A stretch of DNA of 64,000 nucleotides, taken from NCBI GenBank assembly GCA_030737875.1, contig CM060912.1, forward strand, positions 210,813,231-210,877,230, read 5' to 3'. Shown here piece by piece: positions 44,120 to 58,400 of the stretch. The stretch is from Allium sativum (taxonomy: Eukaryota > Streptophyta > Magnoliopsida > Asparagales > Amaryllidaceae). A model generated the notes under the pieces. It was not told where the DNA came from and made no database searches. It worked only from the letters and a program-made list of their open reading frames with translations. The translations under genes were made by a program, and so were the position numbers. The number at the start of each line of letters is the position of its first letter. The stretch's first letter is position 1.

Positions 44120-44700
44120 TCCCACATTGGATAGGTATTGTTGTGATTACTGGACAGCCGGGCGGGTCCAGGCAGGTTTACATCACAACTCAATCCAACC
44201 TCGGGTTAAGCATCCTTGTTCTTATTTATTTACCTAAGTGTGAATAAATGTTTTTCTTTTATTTTTCCTATTTATTTACCTAAGTGTAAATAAATGTTTT
44301 TCTTTTATTTTTCCTATTTATTTACCTAAGTGTAAATAAATGTTTTTCTTTTATTTTTCCTATTTATATAGAAAGATGACGTTTTCTGTTTATTTTCTTT
44401 ACATAGAAAAATGATGTTTTCTATTCACAATGGATTAAATAATCCAATTTGTTATATTATCCATTTATGTTTTATAATGGGCCAGACTTCTCACATTAGG
44501 CCTACAACTTGTGGATGCTGGATATGCCGGTTGGGTCCGGGCAGACTTATTCCACAGTTGGGCTTAACCTCGAGTCAAAACCCAATTTGTATTCGTGTAC
44601 TTGGACCTCTCACATTAGGCCCAACATTTATGGCTGCTGGATATGCCGGTTGGCTCCGGGCAGACTTCCACCATAAACGTGACCTAACCTCGTGTCCAAA
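44120..44700 (-). repeat. Three folded cassettes with conserved loop, varied stems
   Basis: Three cassettes at 44124-44205, 44491-44570 and 44611-44690 share a GC-rich middle (GGATATGCCGGTTGG and TCCGGGCAGACTT in the last two) and an AACCTCG tail, but have different flanking arms that pair within each cassette. Between the first two lie three tandem copies of a TTTACCTAAGTGTAAATAAA-containing unit of about 46 bp (44222-44360). The other LTR repeats all of this at about 51505-52095. Confidence 0.75.
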
Positions 44701-46430
44701 TATAATTAAAATTTTTATTTATAAATATTATCCAAGAATATTATTTTAAAATATTTTATATTTTAAAATATCCTACTACTTAATATCATTCCTTACTTGA
44801 AATATTCTTTCATATAAAGCTTTATTATTCCATTTCAATACATATTAACTTTCCATATTATTATGATATTTTAATAATAATAATTATTAAAAAAACGGTT
44901 TTAATTTGTGATATTAAAACCTACCATTTCAATATTAAAATGAAATCAATTTAAAAACATTTCAAATTTTGAAATCCATCTTCCATTTTTAATGTTAACA
45001 TAAAAAGGAATCTTTTCAATTTAAAATCTTCTTAATATAATTGGAATGTGATTTACTAATTCCAATAATTTGTTTATAACCTTCCAAATGTTAAAGGTTT
45101 TTATCTACGTAATTCAAGCGTCAATTAATATCATTAATTGAATAATAAATGGGCATTTATTTCCTTCATTCGAAGGAAATATTGTCAATTCAAAAGCTTC
45201 TTTATTATTTCCTTTTTAAATGGAAAATTAAATCATCTAAATACTTCAACTTCCAATTTATTTCATTAATTTGCATATTTATTACTTTACTCAAAATTGG
45301 AATGAGACCCACCATTTCCATATAATTTAATTATACGTAAAATCAAACATTAATTACATAACAATTTCAAAACATCCATCCAAAGTACATTTCTAATTAT
45401 TCCAAGGGTGACGTGTATTCAAAAGTCAACCCTTGACCCGTGTGGGGTTTCAGCCAACACAATTCACATATTTAAAATAAACTATGCTTCTGGACGATGT
45501 GTAAAAATTGATCGTTCACTCACATAAACAAGCCAGGGTCGCTTGTAAATGGCAGTGTATACAGGTGCATAAATGGAACATAGACAATTTGCACAATTTA
45601 ACAATGTTCTCCTATTGGGTATTGCCCTTTTTATTTCATTTGATTTAATGACACAAATTCACCATAAAATATATTCCTTTATCAAACTTAAAATAAAAAT
45701 AAAATCTTTTATTTCAAAACAAAAGTCAAAATTTTAATTATTCTAAAATAAAGATCAAAACTTTATTTATTATAATCGTCTCAAAATAAAGATGAAATCT
45801 TTATAACCAAAACAAAGTTTTAATCTTTATAAACAAAACAAAATTTCAGTCTTTTGTAAGCAAAAACAAGGTTTTAAATCTTTACCAACAAAAAAAAGTT
45901 TTGTTCTTTTTAGACAAAACAAAATAAGGTTTGAACTTTTATTCAATAAACAAAACAAAGTTTTGTTCTTTTTCATAAACAAAATAAAGTTTGTTCTTTT
46001 CAAAAACAAAATAAAGTTTCAATTTTATATAAAAAAAACGCAAACAAAGTTGTAATTTTTTTTTTTTTAGAACAAAAACAAAGTTGTAATCTTCTTAATC
46101 CCATTCAAAGTTATAATCTTTGTAAACATAAACAAAGTTTCATTTTTTTTTCTGAACAACAATGAAAATTGTAACTTTTATTTAAATATAAATTTCCATA
46201 CATTTTAAATAAATAAATAAAAATGAATTTATCATTTACATCACATACATCATTTCTATTGATTCAACAAATTTCATCAACAGTGTATGCAACAACAATT
46301 TGTCCATAAACAACTATCACCAATTCTCAAACAGACATCATACATCATCAATCCACAATCATGTACATACAAACATCAAAACCACAAGAAAAATAATTTA
46401 AATTTAATAAGTTATAAAATAGAATCTCAC

Positions 46431-46808
46431 AGTGATTCAAATTTTTCCCAAAAATTTCTGGTCGATCTAAATCCTCTGGTTGCTCCTAAAACGAAGAAGA
46501 CTCCGCCATGATCCAAACAACTCCTTCTTCTTCCTACTGATAACCAAGGCTGCAACTTTTTCTATTTGTTCAATCCTAGGTCAGAGATTTTCGATCCATA
46601 CGTTCAACTCCACTACGATCGGACGGTGCCACAACAGAGAGGGAAGAGTGCTACAAAATTCTCAAAATAGTGGAGAGATTTTATCTAGAAGATAAGGATT
46701 TATTGGAGGAAGAAGGAAGGAGCTTTCTGGCCATGAAAAGAAGAAGACGGCGGCGGCTTATGTTTTGTAATTAGGAATAGGTTTAGAGAAGTTTAGGATA
46801 TTATATAG
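46431..46808 (-). promoter_or_regulatory. Promoter and exon-like leader of Element 4 LTR
   Basis: On the minus strand CTATATAATA (plus 46799-46808) is a strong TATA box, with a start expected near 46770. A leader rich in CCGCCGCCGTCTTC, with ATGs, runs to a donor-like CACT|GTGAGA at 46430. The second LTR has the TATA box at 54208-54217. This is the clearest core promoter among the LTR families here and fixes the U3/R boundary roughly 1.25 kb into the LTR. Confidence 0.6.
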
Positions 46809-47542
46809 TGGCGCCAATATATATATATATTTATATATTTTTATTTTGTTATATATTTGATTTTATACCTCACTTGTTTTCCTACATATGTAGTAGGTTA
46901 CAAATGAAATGAATTAGCTGATTAGGCAGGTGTTAATCTAATCAATATTTTTTTTTCTTATTCAAAAATTCAAAAAGAAAAACATAAGGAGAGAGAAACG
47001 GGAATGCAATTAATGTATGATTTATGGTATAATGCCAATTGTTAGAACGTTTAACTTTTAAATTTTCAAAACATGTAATATTAACGTTTCAGAATTTAAG
47101 GAACCTATTCAATGCTCATGCAAAACAAATAAAAAGAAATATATATACATGCAGTTGATTTGTTGTTGCTTTTTTTTTGAAGAGAATTAATAATAACAGG
47201 AAAAGAAAAAAAAAGAAATAAGGGGATGTAAATTTAAGAAATAAGAGTACATGTGTGAAAATAGAATGAAGAGAAATATGTAAATAGAATGAAGAGTAAT
47301 AAATTTATAGATAAAGAAAAGAAATGAATGCGTAATTTATTGTTTCAATGATGGCTATAAGAAAGTTATGTGATTTTCTTTAAATTTCAAAACATATAAT
47401 ATTAAGTAACGTAATTAAGGGGACATATTTAGTTGGACTAATTAATGAAGGTTTTTAACATGTAATCTACGTTTTGAATTCCTAAAAGTTAAATTTGAAT
47501 TGACAGGGGAAATATTTAAGAGGACAGCCAAAGATATGTATG

Positions 47543-47583
<41 letters not shown>

Positions 47584-48244
47584 ATGTGTGTATGTATTGT
47601 CAAAATTTATTTCATTTATAACCTACACATTATTTTCAATCAATGCATTAATAATGTCATTAAAGTTCCTACATAACGTTAAAAAGAATAAATTTTTAAT
47701 GTGAAACATTTCATGTTTCTACATGACATTAAAAGATTAATTTTTAATGTTAACCAAATTCATGTTCTTACATGACATTAAAAAGTTAGACTTTTAGCAC
47801 TAATCAAAATATGTTCATTTACATTAAAAAGAATAATTTTTTAATGCAAATCATTTTTATGTTCTTACATTTAAATAAAGAATAACATCTATTTTAAAAC
47901 ATATTTCATTTTTTTTTGGTAATAAAAATGTAAATTCTTTTTTTTTTATGTTAAATTCTGACGCATTTTCTAACAAAGTTTCCTTAAAATAAAATTTTAA
48001 ATTGGCCCTGATTTTCCGGGTTGTTACAGTCTCCCCCACTTAAGATATTTTCGTCCTCGAAAAGGAACTAAGCTAAAAGTTGTTTAATTTATTAACTAAA
48101 TTTCAATTTTACTTTTATTAATTTCAATTGTGGACTAACTTATCAAATATATAGCTTTTATATATTCAAAAATTATATTTCCAAATATTGGATTATATAT
48201 AATCAAAATACTTTAATTATAAGCTTATCACTCTGAACTCATTC

Positions 48245-48343
48245 TAGGGCATTACTAACCCCATCTCTAATGAGTATTCTCATTCTAGGATACTGCTGAT
48301 CCTATCTCTAGTGAGTATTCTTATTGGACATTACTAATCCAAT
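48245..48343 (-). ncRNA. Three tandem leader stem-loops (Element 4)
   Basis: Plus-strand view: TAGGGC / ACCCCA (48245-48263, loop ATTACTA; four Watson-Crick and two wobble pairs on the transcribed strand), TAGGAT / ATCCTA (48286-48304, loop ACTGCTG) and ATTGGAC / ATCCAAT (48323-48343, loop ATTACTA, one wobble). Transcribed-strand loops are TAGTAAT, CAGCAGT and TAGTAAT. They lie 62-160 nt after the primer site and are separated by conserved spacers of the ACTCRYTAGAGA type. Confidence 0.75.
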
Positions 48344-48404
48344 CTCTGATGAGTCTTTTGTTCAGTTCTAACGAGTTGTATCCCAAAGATTTGAGCTAAC
48401 CAGA

Positions 48405-48416
48405 GCTTTGATACCA
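48405..48416 (-). promoter_or_regulatory. Primer binding site of Element 4
   Basis: GCTTTGATACCA, complement of TGGTATCAAAGC, differs by one base from the initiator Met-tRNA primer site; it lies two bases from the LTR. Confidence 0.9.
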
Positions 48417-48418
48417 AC

Positions 48419-50375
48419 TGTAATGACACGGATTTTGCCCGACCTTAATCGATCGCAAAATCGAACAAGACCGTTCAAAACTCGCATACGTTAACTTTGG
48501 GAATACAAAACATCAGAACAACAACAGCAGTCTTTTATTTCATTATAATAATGTTACATCAGAGTACAGAATATATCAGAGTACATTGAAATAAAATTAC
48601 AGCGGAAGATAAACTACAAAAGATTTAATACATTAAATAAAATACAGTAAACAGCGGAAGACTACTAAGCTCTGGACACAGCTTTAGGCTTCGATCCAGG
48701 ATCCTGCCAAAAGAATAGATATCTGCAAAAAGCTACTCGACTACCCGTGTGGAAAAGAGGGCACCCGAGTTTGCAAAGTGAAACAAACTACGAGTCAGTC
48801 ATGGGACTGGTGTGAGAATACTAAACTAACATAACTAATAAGACAAATCCAAGGACCACGCCACTTTCGCGGAATGGGTTTATTCCTATGGATTGACAGT
48901 GCATAAACCAAAGTAAATCGAGAAATAACGCAATGTCTTTTTGGAAAAATGAAACCATTATAAGACCCAGGTCCCATCACACAATGCAACGCACGCCAGA
49001 GGATAGGGTTTTACCTTATAATGGTCAAAAGATGCTAAATACGTGAAAACGATATTATTATTATTAGTGTGTATATATATAGGTATATATATAATATACA
49101 TTTAAATCATAATGTATCAATCATAGACGGCATAGTACCCCATCCTACTATGTCGCCATACTAGTTCTACAATCAAAACCGCAAGGTCGTATTGGAATTT
49201 GGATTCCATCATGAGTCGAGGCTAGGGGCAAGCTCCTCTCTGATTCGAGACACTCTAGCAAATGCCTCAGGATCCCCCGCAGTGAACCCTTGGATCTTCA
49301 GGGCCGGTCCCCGCCTATGGGCAGTGGATTAGTTATGCCTGAACACACGCTTCCTGGTCCCTTTGGACCTATAGTATGACCACCAACGGCCTATAAAAAT
49401 AACGAGGCGCCTCAAAATCCATCATCCACATAAGTAAAATGTCAGGGCTGGTAGGTCACTGACACCACTCTAGCTAGAAAGAAACGTGTGCACTCCCTGC
49501 AGTCCGTATCCCGTTTTTGACTCATACCGGGGTGTAAGGCTCGCGAAGTCACGCTATACACAAAGCTACGCCTAAACATGCCGTGCTTTGATCATCAACC
49601 ACAAGGCCTGCTTTTCAACAAAAGCCTTGATCAATGCATCTTAGTATGCCACATTGTCAGTCCATACTATACCATTAATTTCTACCAATATATAACCTCT
49701 AAGCTCGTACGTCTCAGAGAAGGGTGTTAACCACCAAACAGATATATATTAAGAGAGATCAACGAATGTAGTATAAAGGACTACAACGTCAGACATACAT
49801 TCCATTTATAAACTTATGCTCTGGGTCTGAGCGAAAGTCAAATTCGTTCAAATCAACACTACGTCTGAACGGCCACCACTGAAGCCCTTTCAAGGTAGCT
49901 ACTCCTCTCATGGGTCTCAGTAGCAACACATCCATTTGATGTGAAGATCGTCGGTCTTCAATCACCGTCTTTAAATCTTCGACTTAGAATGTCGTATAAT
50001 TATTTGAAATGAGATTGAACTCGGTCTTTTCAAATGATTCTCGCATATATATATATAATTTAAAATCACTTCATATCGTTATTAATATTTAATAACGACC
50101 TATCGCTACTTTTATTTATATAAAAATAGCCTAAATTAATTTAACGACGCTTCGGGTCAATGGGCGACCCTGGCGTTGTTTGCAACCAAATTTGATTTAC
50201 ACATAACTTGAAATCTAACCGTTGGATTTTGACGAAATCTATATCGTTGGAAATATTTTCCCAAAGCGGTCCTAACGGTTCCTGTTTTGGGAAAATCCGA
50301 CCGTCGGGTCTTTCGGTATAACCGTTTAAAGTTACGATTGTCGATACGCGAACTACCGCGCGTGTTTCGTTTAAA

Positions 50376-50427
<52 letters not shown>

Positions 50428-53400
50428 CGTTTTACTATTTCAATTATAAATGTCTATTCTTTTTATCGCGTCTAAAATGACGATAAAATATTTCTTGTTT
50501 TATTTTACTACCTTTCTTATTTTATTTACTCTAATTGTAACTAAATTATGCTTTATATATCCTTTTAATTTATTTTCTATTTATCTACCTAAATGTTAAT
50601 AAATGTTTTTTTTCTATTCTTTTCCTTATTTATTTACCTAAATGTAAATAAATATTTCTCTACTTCTTTTATCTTATTTATTTACATTATTTATAAATAA
50701 ATGTTTCTAATTCCTTTTCTTATTTATTTACACTATTTGTAAATAAATGTTTACCTTTACTTTTACTATATTTGTTTACACTAATTATAAATAAATGTAC
50801 CTTTTCCTTTTATCTTATTTATTTACATAAGAAAATGTAAATAAATATTATTCACAAAATTATTCTTTTAATCCCTTTTATTTACATAAGAAAATGTAAA
50901 TAATCCTTATTCACATATTTGTTCTTGTAATCTTGATCACATAGAAATGTGATTTTTTTTTACAATGTAAAACATATATATATATATATATATATTCTTA
51001 CTTACATTGAAAATGTACTTTTATTAAATCCTTTATTTACATTGAACAAATGTAAATGTCTTTATTTCTTTTCTTTACATTGAAAAGTGTAATTCTTAAA
51101 TTCTTTTCTAATTACATTGAAAAATGTAGTTCTTTAATCCTTTTTCTAATATTTCTTTTTAACATAAAAAAGAATATCTTATGTTAATTCTTTTCTAACA
51201 TTTTCTGTTATTATTTTATTTACATAAGAAAATGTAAATAAATCCTATTTACATAAAAATGTAGTTTTTACTTTATAACCTTAATTACATAAAAATGTAA
51301 TTTTATTGTTTATAATCCTAATTACATAAAAAAGTAATTTATATTTACAATGTAAAACGTATACTTTAATTACTTAATAAAAATGTAATTTTATTTAATC
51401 TCTCATTTATCTAATGTAAATATACGTTTTACTTGCTCTATGTTTTATTTTATTTATACTAAATATTTTGAAGTAATATTAAATGTAAATTTAGACAATT
51501 AGAATATGCTTTAACCTCCCACATTGGATAGGTATTGTTGTGATTACTGGACAGCCGGGCAGGTCCGGGCAGGTTTACATCACAACTCAATCCAACCTCG
51601 GGTTAAGCATCCTTTTTCTTATTTATTTACCTAAGTGTGAATAAATGTTTTTCTTTTATTTTTCCTATTTATTTACCTAAGTGTAAATAAATGTTTTTCT
51701 TTTATTTTTCCTATTTATTTACCTAAGTGTAAATAAATATTTTTCTTTTATTTTTCCTATTTATATAGAAAGATGACGTTTTCTGTTTATTTTCTTTACA
51801 TAGAAAAATGATGTTTTCTATTCACAATGGATTAAATAATCCAATTTGTTTTATTATCCATTTATGTTTTATAATGGGTCAGACTTCTCACATTAGGCCT
51901 ACAACTTTTGGATGCTGGATATGCCGGTTGGGTCCGGGCAGACTTATTCCACAGTTGGGCTTAACCTCGAGTCAAAACCCAATTTGTATTCGTGTACTTG
52001 GACCTCTCACATTAGGCCCAACATTTATGGCTGCTGGATATGCCGGTTGGCTCCGGGCAGACTTCCACCATAAACGTGACCTAACCTCGTGTCCAAATAT
52101 AATTAAAAATTTTATTTATAAATATTATCCAAGAATATTATTTTAAAATATTTTATATTTTAAAATATCCTACTACTTAATATCATTCCTTACTTGAAAT
52201 ATTCTTTCTTATAAAGCTTTATTATTCCATTTCAATACATATTAACTTTCCATATTATTATGATATTTTAATAATAATAATTATTAAAAAAACGGTTTTA
52301 ATTTGTGATATTAAAACCTACCATTTCAATATTAAAATGAAATCAATTTAAAAACATTTCAAATTTTGAAATCCATCTTCCATTTTTAATGTTAACATAA
52401 AAAGGAATCTTTTCAATTTAAAATCTTCTTAATATAATTGGAATGTGATTTACTAATTCCAATAATTTGTTTATAACCTTCCAAATGTTAAAGGTTTTTA
52501 TCTACTTAATTCAAGCATCAATTAATATCATTAACTGAATAATAAATGGGCATTTATTTCCTTCATTCGAAGGAAATATTGTCAATTCAAAAGCTTCTTT
52601 ATTATTTCCTTTTTAAATGGAAAATTAAATCATCTAAATACTTCAACTTCCAATTTATTTCATTAATTTGCATATTTATTACTTTACTCAAAATTGGAAT
52701 GAGACCCACCATTTCCATATAATTTAATTATACGTAAAATCAAACATTAATTACATAACAATTTCAAAACATCCATCCAAAGTGCATTTCTAATTATTCC
52801 AAGGGTGACGTGTATTCAAAAGTCAACCCTTGACCCGTGTGGGGTTTCAGCCAACACAATTCACATATTTAAAATAAACTGTGCTTCTGGACGATGTGTA
52901 AAAATTGATCGTTCACTCACATAAACAAGCCAGGGTCGCTTGTAAATGGCAGTGTATACAGGTGCATAAATGGAACATAGACAATTTGCACAATTTAACA
53001 ATGTTCTCCTATTGGGTATTTCCCTTTTTATTACATTTGATTTAATGACACAAATTCACCATAAAATATATTCCTTTATCTAACTTAAAATAAAAATAAA
53101 ATCTTTATTTCAAAACAAAAGTCAAAATTTTAATTATTCTAAAATAAAGATCAAAACTTTATTTATTATTATCGTCTCAAAATAAAGATGAAATCTTTAT
53201 AACCAAAACAAAGTTTTAATCTTTATAAACAAAACAAAATTTCAGTCTTTTATAAGCAAAAACAAGGTTTTAAATCTTTACCAACAAAACAAAGTTTTGT
53301 TCTTTTTAAACAAAACAAAATAAGGTTTGAACTTTTATTCAATAAACAAAACAAAGTTTTGTTCTTTTTCATAAACAAAATAAAGTTTGTTCTTTTCAAA

Positions 53401-54939
53401 AACAAAATAAAGTTTCAATTTTATATAAAAAAAACGCAAACAAAGTTGTAATTTTTTTTTTAGAACAAAAACAAAGTTGTAATCTTCTTAATCCCATTCA
53501 AATTAATAATCTTTGTAAACATAAACAAAGTTTCATTTTTTTTCTGAACAACAATGAAAATTGTAACTTTTATTTAAATATAAATTTCCATACATTTTAA
53601 ATAAATAAATAAAAATGAATTTATCATTTACATCATATACATCGTTTCTATTGATTCAACAAATTTCATCAACAGTGTATGCAACAACAATTTGTCCATA
53701 ATAACCCAAACAACTATCACCAATTCTCAAACAGACATCATACATCATCAATCCACAATCATGTACATACAAACATCAAAACCACAAGAAAAATAATTTA
53801 AATTTAATAAATTATAAAATAGAATCTCACAGTGATTCAAATTTTTCCCAAAAATTTCTGGTCGATCTAAATCCTCTGGTTGCTCCTAAAACGAAGAAGA
53901 CTCCGCCACGATCCAAACAACTCCTTCTTCTTCCTATTGATAACCAAGGCTGCAACTTTTTCTATTTGTTCAATCCTAGGTCAGAGATTTTCGATCCATA
54001 CGTTCAACTCCACTACGATCGGACGGTGCCACAATAGAGAGGGAAGAGTGGAGAGAGAGCTACAAAATTCTCAAAATAGTGGAGAGATTTTATCTAGAAG
54101 ATAAGGATTTATTAGAGGAAGAAGGAAGGAGCTTTCTGGCCATGAAAAGTAGAAGACGGCGACGGCTTATGTTTTGTAATTAGGAATAGGTTTAGAGAAG
54201 TTTAGGATATTATATAGTGGCGCCAATATATATATATTTATATATTTTTATTTTGTTATATATTTGATTTTATACCTCACTTGTTTTCCTACATATGTAG
54301 TAGGTTACAAATGAAATGAATTAGCTGACTAGGCAGGTGTTAATCTAATCAATGTTTTTGTTTCTTATTCAAAAATAAAAACATAAGGAGAGAGAAACGG
54401 GAATGCAATTAATGTATGATTTATGGTATAATGCCAATTGTTAGAACGTTTAACTTTTAAATTTTCAAAACATGTAATATTAACGTTTCAGAATTTAAGG
54501 AACCTATTCAATGCTCATGCAAAACAAATAAAAAGAAATATACATACATGCAGTTGATTTGTTGTTGCTTTTTTTTTTGAAGAGAAATAATAATAACAGG
54601 AAAAGAAAAAAAAAAGAAATAAGGGGATGTAAATTTAAGAAATAAGAGTACATGTGTGAAAATAGAATGAAGAGAAATATGTAAATAGAATGAAGAGTAA
54701 TAAATTTATAGATAAAGAAAAGAAATGAATGCGTAATTTATTGTTTCAATGATGGCTATAAGAAAGTTATGTGATTTTCTTTAAATTTCAAAACATATAA
54801 TATTAAGTAACGTAATTAAGGGGACATATTTAGTTGGACTAATTAATGAAGGTTTTTAACATGTAATCTACGTTTTGAATTCCTAAAAGTTAAATTTGAA
54901 TTGACAGGGGAAATATTTAAGAGGACAGCCAAAGATATG

Positions 54940-54984
<45 letters not shown>

Positions 54985-55417
54985 ATTGTCAAAATTTATT
55001 TCATTTATAACCTACACATTATTTTCAATCAATGCATTAATAAATGTCATTAAAGTTCCTACATAACGTTAAAAAGAATAAATTTTAATGTGAAACATTT
55101 CATGTTTCTACATGACATTAAAAGATTAATTTTTAATGTTAACCAAATTCATGTTCTTACATGACATTAAAAAGTTAGACTTTTAGCACTAATCAAAATA
55201 TGTTCATTTACATTAAAAAGAATAAATTTTTAATGCAAATCATTTTTATGTTCTTACATTTAAATAAAGACTAACATCTATTTTAAAACATATTTCATTT
55301 TTTTTTGGTAATAAAAATGTAAATTCTTTTTTTTTTATGTTAAATTCTGACGCATTTTCTAACAAAGTTTCCTTAAAATAAAATTTTAAATTGGCCCTGA
55401 TTTTCCGGGTTGTTACA
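48419..55417 (-). repeat. Element 4 5' LTR, 6999 bp
   Basis: Near-identical to 41057-48028. The main differences are microsatellite lengths: the AT run at 50379-50424 is about twice as long as at 43017-43039, and the AT/GT run at 54935-54980 differs from that at 47538-47585. A few short indels and scattered substitutions make up the rest. Confidence 0.95.
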
Positions 55418-58400
55418 GTCTTCATATCTTCGACTTTCACTCGTCGATCAATTATTTGAAATGAGAATTAACTCGGCATTTTCAAATAATTCACGTATAT
55501 TTAGAATTTCAAATCAATTCATTTCAGTTTACTTCCATTCCATATCGTTTATAATATTTTATCATGATTTATCGCTATTTTTATTTATTTAAAAATAGCC
55601 AATTCATTCAAAACAACATTTCAGGCCATACCGCGGCCGTGGCGCGGTTTTTCTTCAGATTTGATTTACACATATCTGAAAATCTAACCATTGGATCTTC
55701 ACAAATTTTATATCATTAGAAAGATCTTTTCAAAACGAATCCAACGGCTTCAGTTTCGGGAAAATCCGATGGTCGGATCTCCCGCACTAATCGTTTGAAG
55801 TTACGATTTCAAAATACGAATTGCAGCGTCGTTATTCGATTTAATTTATTTATATTTATATATATATATATATAAATATAATCGATTCTAGCGCTGTTTT
55901 TCTTCATATTTGAATTAAACATTCCAGACAATCCAACCGTTGGATCTTCACACAGTGGGAGTTGTTGGAAAGCTATTTCCAAGGCGAACCCAACGGTTTC
56001 GGTTTCGGGAAAATCCGATGGTCGGATCACCCACACTAATGGTTTGAAATCACGGTTTCAAAACACGAACTACAGCTTCGTTATTCGATTTATTTTATTT
56101 ATATTTATATTTATATTTATATTTATATTTATATTTATATATAAATATAATTCTTTCTTCGATTTCAAAACTATATTCACTTCTTATATTTGATAAAAAT
56201 GATATTCTTATCCAACATATATTTATTTCAACACATCGCTATTTTTAACACTTCATATTTCGCATAAAAATGATATTTTTAGCGAACACGAATATCTCTC
56301 AATGCATGACTATTTTATTTAGTTCATACACATGTCAAAAATAATATTCCTATCAAACAAATATTTATTTCAACACTTGTGTATTTTTAGCGAGTAGTTC
56401 ACATGATAAAAATGATATTTTTATCATCAAAAATATTTATTCAACACATGAATATTTTTAACACTTCACATTCACAATAAAAATGTAGATTTTATTGTTC
56501 AATCTATATATTCAACACATGAACGTTTTCGACTTCACACATACGATAAAAAATATGATTTTTATCGTTCTAGTCCTTTATTCAACACATGAATATTTTC
56601 AATAGTTTATTAATATAATAAAAATGTGATTTTTATTGTAAAACAATTTATTTCAAAACATGATTATTTTATATAGTCTATACATGAGGTAAAATTGTTA
56701 TTTTTGGTGTTAAAACAATTTATTTAAAATACTAATATTTTATATAGTCTATATATAATAAAAATATGATTTTTATCTTTCAAATAATTTATTCAACACA
56801 TGAACTTCATTCAACACATGAATTTCTACTCAACACATGAATTTCTATTCAACATACGAATATAGTTTCAACACATGAAAATAATTCTAACACACGAATA
56901 TTATTGAAAATTTCGGCAGCATAACGGCAGGGTAGTTAAAACCGGCACCGTCCCTAGTACGACTCCTCGCTCTACCTTAAAACCTCGCGGTTTTTGACAA
57001 TGGGGATTTTCAATATCTAGTTCGCACGCAGGCGAATTTTCCCATATACTAATCCTATTGGGATTTCAATCACAACCAATCATTTCAATTCAACCATTCA
57101 TGATATTCACCAAATTTCACATCAACCAATATCACAACCAATATATCGTCCATGGTCTATGGACGAGGGGAGTATATATATATATATATATATATTCCTA
57201 TATAAATATATTTCAATTCACTTCAATTATCATTTTAATTTATTTCAACACGTATATCAATTTTACAACGCATATATAACTTATACATCGAACATACAAC
57301 TTATACAATGCTCATACATGAGGTGTACAACGCTTATATAACTCATACATCGACTATATAATTTATACATCATTGTTTTCCATATCGTTTATAAATTAGA
57401 AATCTCACATTGGGTTCCACTCCACCAAAAATAGCAGAAGGCTCAGAAAAATATGCGGTCTCTTCTAGGATGTAGAAGACGTCCACACGAGTCCATTGTC
57501 TCTTGTTTCACTCAATTTCGACCACAAACGAAAAAGATATGATTTTTATAGTGAAATCAAAATCCGTAGCGTGTAGAAGTGCTATAGACTATAGAATAAA
57601 ATGCAGGCCGTTACCTCTCTGATTTGTTCAAAACTAGGTTTCAACTTTTCTCGAAATCCGTGTAGCGGTTGCTTGATCAGATTTCACCATTGGGTATGGC
57701 CTGGAGAGCGCACGTACGCCAGGGAGGGGGTCCAGTTCGGTGGCTCCAGGCGCTGCCGGCGGCGGTTGAAAGGCTCCGACTTTGGAGGCCTGAATCCCGC
57801 GATTCACTTGACGAGAGGGGGTGCAACGACCATGGATTTGAAGCTTGAGGGGAGCTCTTCAAAAACCCTAACTGGGTCGAAGGCTATCGATGCGTGTCGG
57901 AGGAGAAAACGAGGAGAGAAGGGAAGAACCCCTTTCCATCGTCGCGCAGTAGAAGATCGGGGAGAGAGAAAGTCGTTTGGGCCAATGATATTTTTCCATT
58001 TATTTATATATTTTTAAATTTTGAAAATACCCTCTTCCACACACGAACCCCAATCCAGACCCAACGACTATCGCCCCTAGCTAAATACCCCCATTCCGAA
58101 CACAATGGGATATGTTTCGTAGGCCCATTCGACTTTTTCAGTCAGTTTTTCTTCAAATTAAAATATAAAACATTCAATATTTGATTTGAACGTACATTTC
58201 AATTTGCCGGGGCCACATACTGATTCTAAAAATTCTAGAAAAATAAATCTAGCTATGTCTTGACGATATGGTCCCAGCAAAACTAGTTTCGTTGAATTCT
58301 AAGACCGTTTGAAAAATGGCCCTTTTCTGGTCGATCCAATTTAATAGAAATCGACCAAACACATTTTCCTTTGCCATGCTCACATACTAGCTTCAAAAAT

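Larger units (their letters stand above)
41057..48028 (-). repeat. Element 4 3' LTR, 6972 bp
   Basis: Distal conserved block 41360-42640, hairpin 42634-42675, AT microsatellite 43017-43039, palindrome array 43200-44100, three folded cassettes 44120-44700, AT-rich part with alternating T-rich and AAACAAAGTTT words (45700-46150), exon-like block 46431-46770, TATA box 46799-46808, then a U3-like part with a GT/AT microsatellite at 47538-47585. No gene. The tryptophan-containing 112-codon open frame at 44411 spans two of the folded cassettes and is not a gene. Confidence 0.95.
48029..48418 (-). mobile_element. Element 4 internal region, 390 bp
   Basis: Contains only a polypurine tract complement (GTCTCCCCCACTTAAG, 48029-48044), about 190 bp of AT-rich filler, three leader stem-loops (48245-48343) and the primer complement. 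No conserved 3' block and no open frame. It is close to the minimum a retroelement needs for reverse transcription. Confidence 0.95.
41057..55417 (-). mobile_element. Element 4: nested giant-LTR element with 390-bp interior
   Basis: A 14,361-bp minus-strand element inserted in LTR-B: LTR 41057-48028, internal region 48029-48418, LTR 48419-55417. The flanks are GTCTA on the left and GTCTT on the right; the uninterrupted LTR-A gives GTCTT, so the left copy of the 5-bp duplication has one later T-to-A change. LTR termini on the plus strand are TGTAACGACA / TGTAATGACA and GGTTGTTACA. The LTRs are highly similar, so the insertion is recent and younger than Element 3. The interior codes for nothing. 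The ratio of LTR to internal length, about 18 to 1, is extreme. Confidence 0.95.

Noticed and set aside
44411..44749. 112-codon plus-strand frame repeated at 51808-52146
   Set aside because: It is antisense to Element 4 and spans the folded cassettes. The repeated tryptophan/glycine words come from the conserved loop sequence. Preservation in both LTRs only reflects their recent common origin.
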